Assembly: GCA_947302675.1 (NCBI GenBank) | Contig: CAMYWI010000095.1 | Span: 1 to 6,173 of the forward strand | Origin: an uncultured Selenomonadales bacterium | GTDB lineage: Bacteria; Bacillota_C; Negativicutes; Selenomonadales; Selenomonadaceae | Direction of reading: 5' to 3' | DNA length: 6,173 nucleotides | In this document: positions 1-5,589 of the stretch, piece after piece | Position numbering within the stretch: position 1 is the stretch's first letter | Layout of the letters: every line of letters starts with the position of its first letter | Program-made: the position numbers and the translations under genes | Notes under the pieces: generated by a model | What the model was told of the DNA's origin: nothing | The model's input: the letters and a program-made list of their open reading frames with translations, nothing else | The model's database searches: none

Positions 1-1210
1 CCTTAGCTTGCACGCGAGCAAATTTTTCGGGCGGGAAGGTCGGGAAGTCCTCGAACTTAAATTTATGCGCGGCGTCGGTGAGCGTGTCGCCAATGCCAAA
101 AATGCCAGGATCAAACAAGCCGACGATATCACCTGGAAAAGCCTCGTCGATAATCTGTCTATCCTGCGCGAGGAATTGTTGAGGTTGCGCGAGTTTGATA
201 AGTTTATCGCTTGCCGCGTGCCAAACGCTCATGTTGCGTTCAAACTTACCAGAACAAATTCTTATGAATGCGAGGCGGTCACGGTGCGCAGGATTCATGT
301 TGGCTTGGATTTTGAAGACGAACGCGGAAAATTTTTCGTCTTCCGGCTCAATAACTCCGTCGCTTGAAAGTCTTGGTGCGGGCGGCGGGGCAAGTCGCAA
401 ATACTCTTCCAAAAAATTTTGCACGCCGAAATTTGTCATTGCCGAGCCAAAAAATGTCGGCGTCAACTCGCCCGCGTCGACTTTAGCCTTATCAAAAACT
501 TCGCCCGCCTCGTCAAGCAACATTAAATCATCTTGGAGCGCGTCGAAATTTTCTTGACCAATTCTCTTTATAACTTCCGCGTCGTCGGGAGAAAAAATTT
601 CGGAGACACGCTCCTTTTGCCCGTGCGTCGTGTCTTCGGCGAAAAGCTCAATCTGATTTTTTTGCCGGTCGAAGACGCCGAGATATTTTCCGTCGGTGCC
701 AATCGGAAAGTTCATGGGGTAAGTCGGAATGCCCAAAACCTTTTCAATCTCGTCAAGCAGGTCGAGCGGAATTTTGCCGTAGCGGTCAAGCTTGTTGATA
801 AAAGTAAAAATCGGAATGCGGCGTTCGCGACAAACCTTGAAAAGTTTTTTAGTCTGCGCCTCGACGCCCTTCGCCGCGTCAAGAATCATGACCGCGCTAT
901 CGACAGCCATCAACGTGCGGTAGGTGTCTTCGGAAAAATCCTGGTGACCTGGCGTGTCGAGAATATTAACGCGGCAACCGGCGTAGTCGAACTGCAAGAC
1001 CGAACTCGTTACGGAAATTCCGCGTTGCTTTTCAATCTCCATCCAATCGCTAACGGCGTGGCGTTGCGTCTTGCGCGACTTAATCGAGCCGGCGAGGTGA
1101 ATTGCGCCGCCGTAAAGCAAAAGTTTTTCGGTGAGCGTGGTCTTGCCGGCGTCGGGGTGTGAAATTATCGCGAACGTCCGCCGCTTGTTTATTTCTTCAA
1201 TCAGTGTCAA
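1..1210 (-). CDS. prfC: Peptide chain release factor 3 (RF3), 3' end outside window
   Basis: RF3 is a cytoplasmic translational GTPase that removes RF1/RF2 from the ribosome after termination. The minus frame stays open from 1210 to the window edge, giving 403 codons; known RF3 proteins have about 530, so roughly the last quarter is missing. All GTPase signatures are present: P-loop SHPDAGKTT at residues 17-25, switch region GISVTSS at 64-70, DTPGHQDFSEDT at 85-96 and NKLDR at 139-143. The stretches SDWMEIEKQRGISV and, near the visible end, PEKFARVQAK match RF3 rather than EF-G or LepA. The start is a TTG at 1210-1208; upstream lies AAGGGAG with its GGGAG core at 1225-1221, 10 nt away, and the N-terminus TLIEEINKRRTFAIISHP is typical of the family. 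There is no ATG near the N-terminus. The gene is 74 nt downstream of the CDF gene and has its own promoter. Confidence 0.95.
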   Translation of the reverse strand, partial: MTLIEEINKRRTFAIISHPDAGKTTLTEKLLLYGGAIHLAGSIKSRKTQRHAVSDWMEIEKQRGISVTSSVLQFDYAGCRVNILDTPGHQDFSEDTYRTLMAVDSAVMILDAAKGVEAQTKKLFKVCRERRIPIFTFINKLDRYGKIPLDLLDEIEKVLGIPTYPMNFPIGTDGKYLGVFDRQKNQIELFAEDTTHGQKERVSEIFSPDDAEVIKRIGQENFDALQDDLMLLDEAGEVFDKAKVDAGELTPTFFGSAMTNFGVQNFLEEYLRLAPPPAPRLSSDGVIEPEDEKFSAFVFKIQANMNPAHRDRLAFIRICSGKFERNMSVWHAASDKLIKLAQPQQFLAQDRQIIDEAFPGDIVGLFDPGIFGIGDTLTDAAHKFKFEDFPTFPPEKFARVQAK

Positions 1211-1245
1211 AGTTGCTTGGCTCCCTTCAATATTTGTTCGCCGCA

Positions 1246-1274
1246 AGTTTAAAATACTTTCGCCGCCGTGTCAA
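1246..1274 (-). promoter_or_regulatory. Sigma-70-type promoter of prfC
   Basis: Read on the minus strand, a perfect -35 hexamer TTGACA (1274-1269) is followed by a 17-nt spacer and the -10 hexamer TAAACT (1251-1246), which matches the consensus at four of six positions. It lies wholly in the 74-nt gap between the CDF stop (1285) and the prfC start (1210), with room for a short 5' UTR carrying the SD site. Transcription would start near 1239. This suggests prfC can be transcribed independently of the cobD-CDF pair. No terminator is visible in the gap, so readthrough is also possible. Confidence 0.65.
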
Positions 1275-1284
1275 AGAATTCTGC

Positions 1285-2415
1285 TTAACAATATTGGTGG
1301 TCGAGGTGAATTATTGCGCGGTCGTCCGAGTGCAATTCAATCAGTCGCCGCTGAAATTCCTTGCGTAGCTCGCGGTCGCTCATTAAAAAATTAAAGGGAA
1401 CTGCCACGTCAAAAATCAACTTCCTGCCCGACTTGTACGGCACAATTCGGAAGTCGTGGAGCGATAGCCGCGAATCAATGTCGTACAAAATTTTTTCGGC
1501 AAGCTCGCGATGTTCGTCGAAATTTTTATCGCCAATGACAACGGGGTCGACATGCAACGTCGCCGAGATTTGGAATTGTGATTGAAGTTTTCGCTCCAGG
1601 CGGTCAACAATTTCGTGCGCCGTCAGAAGTTCCAAAGTCGCGGGCATTTCGACATGCATTGAGACAAAAATCCTCTTCGCGCCGTAGCTGTGAACAATCA
1701 GGTCATGGACGCCCAAAACTTTGGGCGCGTCGGTGACCGTTTTTGTTATGCCGTCGATAAGCTCTTGGCTTGCCCTATCGCCGAGCAACGGATTAAGAAT
1801 TTCTTTTAGCGCAGTGAAACCGCCGCGCAGAATGAACGCCGAAATAAAAATGCCCGCGCCGCCGTCAATGTTAATGTCGAACTCAAGGTAGACGGCAACG
1901 GAAATTATGACGACGCTGGTCGCGAGGCAGTCGGTAAAGCTGTCGAGAGCCGCCGCGCCTATCGCCGACGAATTTATTTTCCGCGCCGCGTGTCGATAGA
2001 AAATTCCTAAAAAAAGTTTCGCCGCGACCGATAAGCCAAGCACAAGCAAAGTTATCTTGTCGACGGTCAAATCTTCCGGCGTGATAATTTTTTCGACAGA
2101 CGAATACAAAAGATTCGCGCCAACAAGAATCATTGCCGCCGCTATGAAAAGCCCCGCGAGATATTCTGCGCGACCGTGCCCAAAAGGATGTTCTTCGTCG
2201 GCGGGCTTTGCGGCAATCTTGAAACCCGCGAGCATGATAACGGAAGTGCCAATGTCGGAAAGATTATTGAAACCGTCGGCGATAATCGAAATCGCGCCGC
2301 TCATGAATCCGATAATCAGCTTAACCACGCTAAGCAAGAGATTAACAAAAATGCCCGCGACGCTCACGAATTGCCCGAATCCCTCGCGGGTTGACAGATT
2401 AAAAAATTTTTTCAT
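1285..2415 (-). CDS. CDF-family divalent metal cation transporter with two tandem C-terminal domains
   Basis: This 376-residue protein is a cation diffusion facilitator, a family of inner-membrane antiporters that expel Mn, Fe, Zn or Co ions. Six membrane segments lie at about 14-37, 40-66, 86-105, 118-140, 151-176 and 184-205. Candidate metal residues are D47 and N51 in TM2 (ADGFNNLSD) and D158 and D162 in TM5 (ALDSFTD); the family signature HPFGHGRAEY is at 76-85. DxxxD in TM5, rather than HxxxD, is the pattern usually linked to Mn/Fe-type members, so Zn specificity is less likely; the metal is inferred. After the usual cytoplasmic domain (about 213-293) there is a second, related domain (about 298-376), so the protein is some 75 residues longer than FieF. 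The ATG at 2415 overlaps the end of cobD by 17 nt and has no clear SD, which suggests translational coupling. Confidence 0.93.
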   Translation of the reverse strand: MKKFFNLSTREGFGQFVSVAGIFVNLLLSVVKLIIGFMSGAISIIADGFNNLSDIGTSVIMLAGFKIAAKPADEEHPFGHGRAEYLAGLFIAAAMILVGANLLYSSVEKIITPEDLTVDKITLLVLGLSVAAKLFLGIFYRHAARKINSSAIGAAALDSFTDCLATSVVIISVAVYLEFDINIDGGAGIFISAFILRGGFTALKEILNPLLGDRASQELIDGITKTVTDAPKVLGVHDLIVHSYGAKRIFVSMHVEMPATLELLTAHEIVDRLERKLQSQFQISATLHVDPVVIGDKNFDEHRELAEKILYDIDSRLSLHDFRIVPYKSGRKLIFDVAVPFNFLMSDRELRKEFQRRLIELHSDDRAIIHLDHQYC

Positions 2416-3451
2416 AGACGTTTAACCACAAACTTTCAAGCGCGTTGAGGAGCAAGAGATTTTCCTTGCGCGAGCGAATTGCTGAACGAAGATACGAGCC
2501 GTCAAGCCCCGCGAAGTTCGCGCAACTTCTTAGCAAAATTTTTTCGCGGCGCAGTTCAGATAAAATCTTGTCGGCTTGCGCGTGGCGGAATAGGACGAAA
2601 TTCACTGTCGGCGGAAAGATTTTTATCCCGCGCAGTTTTTGAAGTCGCTCGACAAAAAATTTTCTCTCGACTTCAAGCCAAGCGCGAGTTCGCTTTAAAA
2701 AATCTTCGTCGGCAAGAGCCGCAACGCCCGCCTTTTGCGCTAAAAAATTTACGTTCCAAACGTCCTTTGACAAGTTCAATCGCTCCGCCAAACTTTCTTC
2801 GACAACCGCAAAGCCTAAGCGCAAGCCTGGTATCGCAAAAATTTTTGTTAGCGATTGCACGACCGAAATTTTCTCCGTGACTAATTTCCGCGCCGAGTCG
2901 ACGTTGAGAAAATCTATAAAAGATTCGTCGACGACGACGCTTGCAAACTGCGCGAGCCGCAAAATTTCTTTGACCGCGATTAAGTTGCCCGTCGGGTTGT
3001 TTGGACGACCGATTATCACGCAGTCGGCGGGCGATTTTATTACAGCGAGGAGCTTGTCGACATTGATTGAAAAATTTTCCTCTGCGCGGCTGTAAAAGTA
3101 TTTCACGTCGCAACGCGCCGCTCGCGCCGCCCGCTCATACTCCGAAAAACTCGGCACGGGAATTATAACACGAGTGGGGCGCGTCGCATTCAAGTAAAGG
3201 TAAAAAAACTCCGCCGCGCCGTTGAGTACAACCAAATTTTTTTCCGCAACTCCATATCGTTGAGTAATGGCGCGTTTAAGTTCGGCGGCTCGCGGGTCAG
3301 GATAATTCACCACGCCGCGCAGATTCTCCGTCAACGCCCGCAAAATTTTTTCCGACAAGCCCAGCGGATTTATATTCGCGCTGAAATCGAGCCATGCGCC
3401 CGCCTTGCCCGCCTCATCGTAGATTTGCCCGCCGTGAATGTATCGCTCCAA
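2399..3451 (-). CDS. cobD: Threonine-phosphate decarboxylase (CobD-like PLP enzyme)
   Basis: This is a fold-type I PLP enzyme of the HisC/CobD group, 350 residues from the chosen start. CobD decarboxylates L-threonine O-3-phosphate to (R)-1-amino-2-propanol phosphate, which becomes the linker of the cobalamin nucleotide loop. CobD-like marks are the N-terminal RYIHGGQIYDEAG (3-15), DFSANINPLG (22-31) and YPDP (50-53). Active-site features are NGAAE (77-81), PSFSEYERA (100-108), RPNNPTG (149-155), VVVDESF (172-178), and SLTKIFAIPGLRLGF (200-214), whose K203 should bind PLP. HisC cannot be fully excluded, but the HGG opening and SANINP favour CobD. A longer frame begins at TTG 3472, but that codon lies in a terminator hairpin. 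The TTG at 3451 follows GGAGGGG by 5 nt and gives the family-like N-terminus MERYIHGG. The gene overlaps the CDF gene by 17 nt. No other cobalamin gene is in the window. Confidence 0.87.
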   Translation of the reverse strand: MERYIHGGQIYDEAGKAGAWLDFSANINPLGLSEKILRALTENLRGVVNYPDPRAAELKRAITQRYGVAEKNLVVLNGAAEFFYLYLNATRPTRVIIPVPSFSEYERAARAARCDVKYFYSRAEENFSINVDKLLAVIKSPADCVIIGRPNNPTGNLIAVKEILRLAQFASVVVDESFIDFLNVDSARKLVTEKISVVQSLTKIFAIPGLRLGFAVVEESLAERLNLSKDVWNVNFLAQKAGVAALADEDFLKRTRAWLEVERKFFVERLQKLRGIKIFPPTVNFVLFRHAQADKILSELRREKILLRSCANFAGLDGSYLRSAIRSRKENLLLLNALESLWLNVYEKIF

Positions 3452-3470
3452 AATTTCCCCTCCAAATTTC

Positions 3471-3504
3471 AAAAAGCCTCAACATAACGTCGAGGCTTTT
3501 TTTT
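3471..3504 (-). terminator. Rho-independent terminator after dedA
   Basis: The arms at 3471-3480 (AAAAAGCCTC on the plus strand) and 3492-3501 (GAGGCTTTTT) form a 10-bp stem around an 11-nt loop. On the minus strand the hairpin begins at the dedA stop codon (3505-3503) and ends with five T residues, so it should end trpB-dedA transcripts. On the plus strand it is followed by eight T and could also work in that direction, although no plus-strand gene is upstream. The cobD ribosome-binding site begins only a few bases beyond it, so cobD expression needs either readthrough or a promoter within dedA. A weak candidate is TTGTGA, 17 nt, TATCTT inside the dedA 3' end. Confidence 0.8.
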
Positions 3505-4090
3505 ATTTCTGTTTAAAATAAAGATACGCGATTATCGCGACGCTCACAACGATAAACGCCGCGCTGAACTTGTGCCCGACTTCTAGGAGATATTCCCAGT
3601 TGTCGCCCAAAAGCTCGCCGCCGTAAAGGATTAGCGCAGTCCAGGGGAGCGACCCCGCGAACGTGTAGAATAGAAATTGCTTGAAGTTCACACGCGCAAA
3701 GCCCGCTGGCAAGGATATAAACGTTCGCACAACGGGCAACATGCGGCTGAAAAATACCGCGCGTATCCCGTACTTGTCGAACCACTTCTGCGCAAGGTCG
3801 ACGTGCGACTTTTTTATAAAGAAATATTTGCCGTATTTGTCGACGAACTTCCTGCCGCCCGTCGCGCCGACGACGTAAGCGAAAATCGAACCCGCCATGC
3901 CGCCAACCATGCCCGCAATCATCGCGCCCGTGAAAGTCATTCGCTCCGCGCTCACCAAGTAGCCCGCGAAACCCAGAATCAATTCGCTCGGCACGGGGAT
4001 ACACGCATTTTCCATTGCCATTAAAACAGCGACCGCGAAATATCCCCACGAGTCAATAAAAGTTAAGAACGCCTGCGAAATTTCCGCCAT
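3503..4090 (-). CDS. DedA-family (VTT/SNARE-associated domain) integral membrane protein
   Basis: DedA proteins are inner-membrane proteins. Some members recycle undecaprenyl phosphate across the membrane, and others affect membrane potential and drug resistance. This one has 195 residues, close to family length. The N-terminal half-inserted hairpin carries MENACIPVPSE (26-36), followed by the glycine-rich segment GGMAGSIFAYVVGATGG (63-79). The conserved FFSRMLPVVRTFISLPAGFA (113-132) contains R116 and R122, spaced like the two essential arginines of E. coli YqjA. The final hydrophobic segment is at about 170-191 and ends in a short basic tail (KQK). The ATG at 4090 lies 3 nt after the trpB stop, and AAGGA at the end of trpB serves as the SD, so the two are almost certainly translated from one mRNA. 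A link to tryptophan metabolism is not obvious. The exact substrate is unknown. Confidence 0.93.
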   Translation of the reverse strand: MAEISQAFLTFIDSWGYFAVAVLMAMENACIPVPSELILGFAGYLVSAERMTFTGAMIAGMVGGMAGSIFAYVVGATGGRKFVDKYGKYFFIKKSHVDLAQKWFDKYGIRAVFFSRMLPVVRTFISLPAGFARVNFKQFLFYTFAGSLPWTALILYGGELLGDNWEYLLEVGHKFSAAFIVVSVAIIAYLYFKQK

Positions 4091-4093
4091 GCC

Positions 4094-5314
4094 TCAAAAG
4101 TCCTTGAAGTTTTCGCCGTAGCCGTAGTGCTCAATGATGTAATCCAAATCCTTGTCGCCGCGCCCGCTCAAGTTCACGAGAATCGAACCTTTGCCCATTT
4201 CCTTAGCGAGTTTCATTGCATAGGCGACGGCGTGCGAACTCTCAAGCGCGGGAATAATTCCCTCGTAGCGACTAAGCTTGAAGAAAGCATCGACCGCCTC
4301 AAGGTCAGTGGCAACGTCGTACTTCACGCGACCAATCTCGCGCAGGAAAGCATGTTCGGGACCGACGCTCGGATAGTCGAGACCGCTGGCAATCGAATAG
4401 ACAGGAGCCGGCTCGCCGTCAGCATTTTTAAGCATAATCGAATCAAAGCCGTGCATGACGCCTTCCGTACCGTAACTCATCGACGCGGCATGGTCACCCA
4501 ATTTCTCGCCGCGCCCCAACGGCTCAACGCCAACAATCTCGACAGGATCATTGATAAACGGCAGGAAGAAACCAATCGAATTGGAGCCGCCGCCAACGCA
4601 AGCCGTCACGACATCGGGCAGGAAACCCGTCATATCTTTGAACTGCTCGCGAGCCTCTTCGCCGACGACCATTTGAAAATCGCGAACCATCATTGGGAAG
4701 GGGTGCGGACCAACCGCCGAGCCAATACAATAAATCGTGTCCTTGTAGTTTTGCAGATAGTCTTCAAAGGCGGCGTCGACAGCCTCCTTTAAAGTCTTGA
4801 GACCGGTCGAAACGGGAACGACTTTTGCGCCGAGAACTTTCATGCGAGCGACGTTGGGAGCTTGCTTGGCAATGTCGACCTCGCCCATGTAAATCGTGCA
4901 GTCAAGCCCGAAGAAGGCGGCGGCAGTTGCAAGCGCGACGCCGTGTTGACCTGCGCCCGTCTCCGCGATAATGCGGTGCTTGCCCATGAACTTTGCCAAA
5001 AGACCTTCGCCCATGCAGTGATTGAGCTTGTGTGCGCCGGAGTGATTCAAATCCTCGCGCTTGAGATAAATTTGGCAGTTGCCGAGCTTGCGGCTGAGAT
5101 TTTCGCAGTGGTAAACGGGCGTCGGACGCCCTTGAAATTCGCGACGAATGCGACGAAGTTCATTAATAAATTGCGACGAGTGGCAAATAGTTAAGTAAGC
5201 CTGCGTAATCTCTTCCATAGCGGGGACGAGTTGGGGCGGAAGATACGCGCCGCCGAATTTGCCAAAAAAGCCGTCCGCCGAAGGATATTTTTTCAAATAA
5301 GTTGCGTAATCCAT
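4094..5314 (-). CDS. trpB: Tryptophan synthase beta chain (TrpB), divergent type
   Basis: TrpB joins indole and L-serine into L-tryptophan using PLP. The protein has 406 residues, a normal length. The opening [15 protein letters not shown] (15-29) and GRPTPVY (62-68) are typical. [12 protein letters not shown] (85-96) contains the PLP lysine K96, and E118 in AETGAGQHG is the catalytic glutamate. [13 protein letters not shown] is at 202-214; GGGSN (241-245) binds the PLP phosphate. [11 protein letters not shown] and the C-terminal SGRGDKD (S383, facing the pyridine nitrogen) are intact, so it should be active. Sequence features depart from the common TrpB1: [11 protein letters not shown] replaces the usual KINNxxGQxLL, and a small extension precedes GFFGKFGG. 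No trpA is adjacent. The ATG at 5314 follows GGAGG by 7-8 nt. It is preceded by a leader ORF that copies its start region and followed 3 nt later by dedA. Confidence 0.96.
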   Translation of the reverse strand: MDYATYLKKYPSADGFFGKFGGAYLPPQLVPAMEEITQAYLTICHSSQFINELRRIRREFQGRPTPVYHCENLSRKLGNCQIYLKREDLNHSGAHKLNHCMGEGLLAKFMGKHRIIAETGAGQHGVALATAAAFFGLDCTIYMGEVDIAKQAPNVARMKVLGAKVVPVSTGLKTLKEAVDAAFEDYLQNYKDTIYCIGSAVGPHPFPMMVRDFQMVVGEEAREQFKDMTGFLPDVVTACVGGGSNSIGFFLPFINDPVEIVGVEPLGRGEKLGDHAASMSYGTEGVMHGFDSIMLKNADGEPAPVYSIASGLDYPSVGPEHAFLREIGRVKYDVATDLEAVDAFFKLSRYEGIIPALESSHAVAYAMKLAKEMGKGSILVNLSGRGDKDLDYIIEHYGYGENFKDF

Positions 5315-5331
5315 TTTTAAACCTCCAAAAA
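5279..5331 (-). repeat. trpB copy of a duplicated translation-start segment
   Basis: This 53-nt segment holds the SD GGAGG, a spacer of the same length, the ATG and codons 2-12 of trpB ([12 protein letters not shown]). It aligns without gaps to 5385-5437, 106 bp upstream on the minus strand, with 39 of 53 positions identical by hand count. The two share TACGCAAC and AAAAAATAT exactly. Most differences are in the SD-ATG spacer and at codons 2, 7 and 11. Confidence 0.75.
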
Positions 5332-5351
5332 ATATTTCGCGTGCGATTGAG

Positions 5352-5420
5352 TTAAAAAACTGTCACGGGTGCCGGAGCACCCCACGTTGAATATTTTTTA
5401 GAGTAGGTTGCGTACTGCAT
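5352..5420 (-). CDS. Putative trpB leader peptide, 22 residues, imitating the TrpB N-terminus
   Basis: An ATG at 5420 is preceded by a strong SD (AGGAGG, 5433-5428) at the same 7-nt distance as in trpB. The peptide begins [12 protein letters not shown], matching the TrpB start [12 protein letters not shown] at 8 of 12 residues, then diverges to [10 protein letters not shown] and stops at TAA (5354-5352). Two of the nucleotide differences in the shared part are silent (ACC/ACT, TAC/TAT). It has one Trp codon, at residue 13, and three Tyr codons. The Trp codon touches the 5' arm of a GC hairpin and the stop codon follows a T-run, as expected of a transcription-attenuation leader. A classical trp leader would have tandem Trp codons, so the role is inferred. 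It may instead be a decaying duplicate. The frame is open further upstream to a TTG at 5570, but no SD precedes that codon. Confidence 0.55.
   Translation of the reverse strand: MQYATYSKKYSTWGAPAPVTVF
5354..5382 (-). terminator. Putative attenuator hairpin with T-run inside the trpB leader
   Basis: On the minus strand GGGTGC (5382-5377), a TCCG loop and GCACCC (5372-5367) form a perfect 6-bp GC-rich stem, followed by GTGACAG and six T (5359-5354). The 7 nt between stem and T-run make it weaker than a textbook terminator; a bulged extension with wobble pairs could shorten that distance. The arm begins inside the TGG codon of the leader ORF, so a ribosome waiting at that codon would cover it. 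Alternatively it is only a translational structure before the trpB ribosome-binding site. Confidence 0.45.
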
Positions 5421-5437
5421 AAAAAAACCTCCTAAAA
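5385..5437 (-). repeat. Leader copy of the duplicated trpB translation-start segment
   Basis: This 53-nt segment is the partner of 5279-5331. It contains AGGAGG, a 7-nt T spacer (trpB has TTTAAAA), the ATG and 11 further codons. The resemblance ends just before the Trp codon and the hairpin, so the duplicated part stops where the attenuator-like structure begins. No direct repeats marking an insertion are evident at its edges. Confidence 0.7.
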
Positions 5438-5589
5438 CAAAATGCCCCGCATTATTCGGCGCGCGGGACGAAAAATCCTTTTTTGTGTCGCCGACGACTT
5501 CAAGGCGACGAAAATTTTTGTCGGGCTCTTCGACAGGAAAAAGACCGCCAATGACGAAAGCCTCGAACAAATCGAAGGAGCTGAATCAA
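5421..5589. other. Divergent control region between the trpB leader and the plus-strand gene
   Basis: About 170 bp separate the leader ATG from the rightward start at 5590. On the minus strand there is an AATAAT (5456-5451), one mismatch from a -10 hexamer, but no acceptable -35 hexamer 16-18 nt before it. An inverted repeat CCCGC/GCGGG (5446-5450 and 5463-5467) brackets the AATAAT and could be a weak hairpin or an operator. No clear promoter is seen on the plus strand. The plus frame of the right-hand gene is open back to 5407, so an in-frame ATG at 5551 is an alternative start. Confidence 0.3.

Noticed and set aside
533..1162. 209-codon plus-strand frame
   Set aside because: It is a mirror of prfC, whose minus frame carries all RF3 GTPase motifs.
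2399..3472. Histidinol-phosphate aminotransferase (hisC) as the identity of the PLP enzyme
   Set aside because: The N-terminal HGGQIY, DFSANINPLG and NGAAE features fit CobD better, although a dual or HisC role cannot be ruled out by sequence reading alone.
4127..4792. 221-codon plus-strand frame
   Set aside because: It is antisense to trpB, which has complete catalytic motifs in its own frame.
5315..5440. T-box riboswitch before trpB
   Set aside because: No T-box antiterminator consensus (TGGNACCGCG-like) or stem I elements are visible in the leader.
5352..5570. 72-codon minus-strand frame containing the leader peptide as its C-terminus
   Set aside because: Its TTG start at 5570 has no SD, while the internal ATG at 5420 has a strong AGGAGG with 7-nt spacing and matches the trpB start. 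The upstream part also overlaps the start region of the opposite-strand gene.
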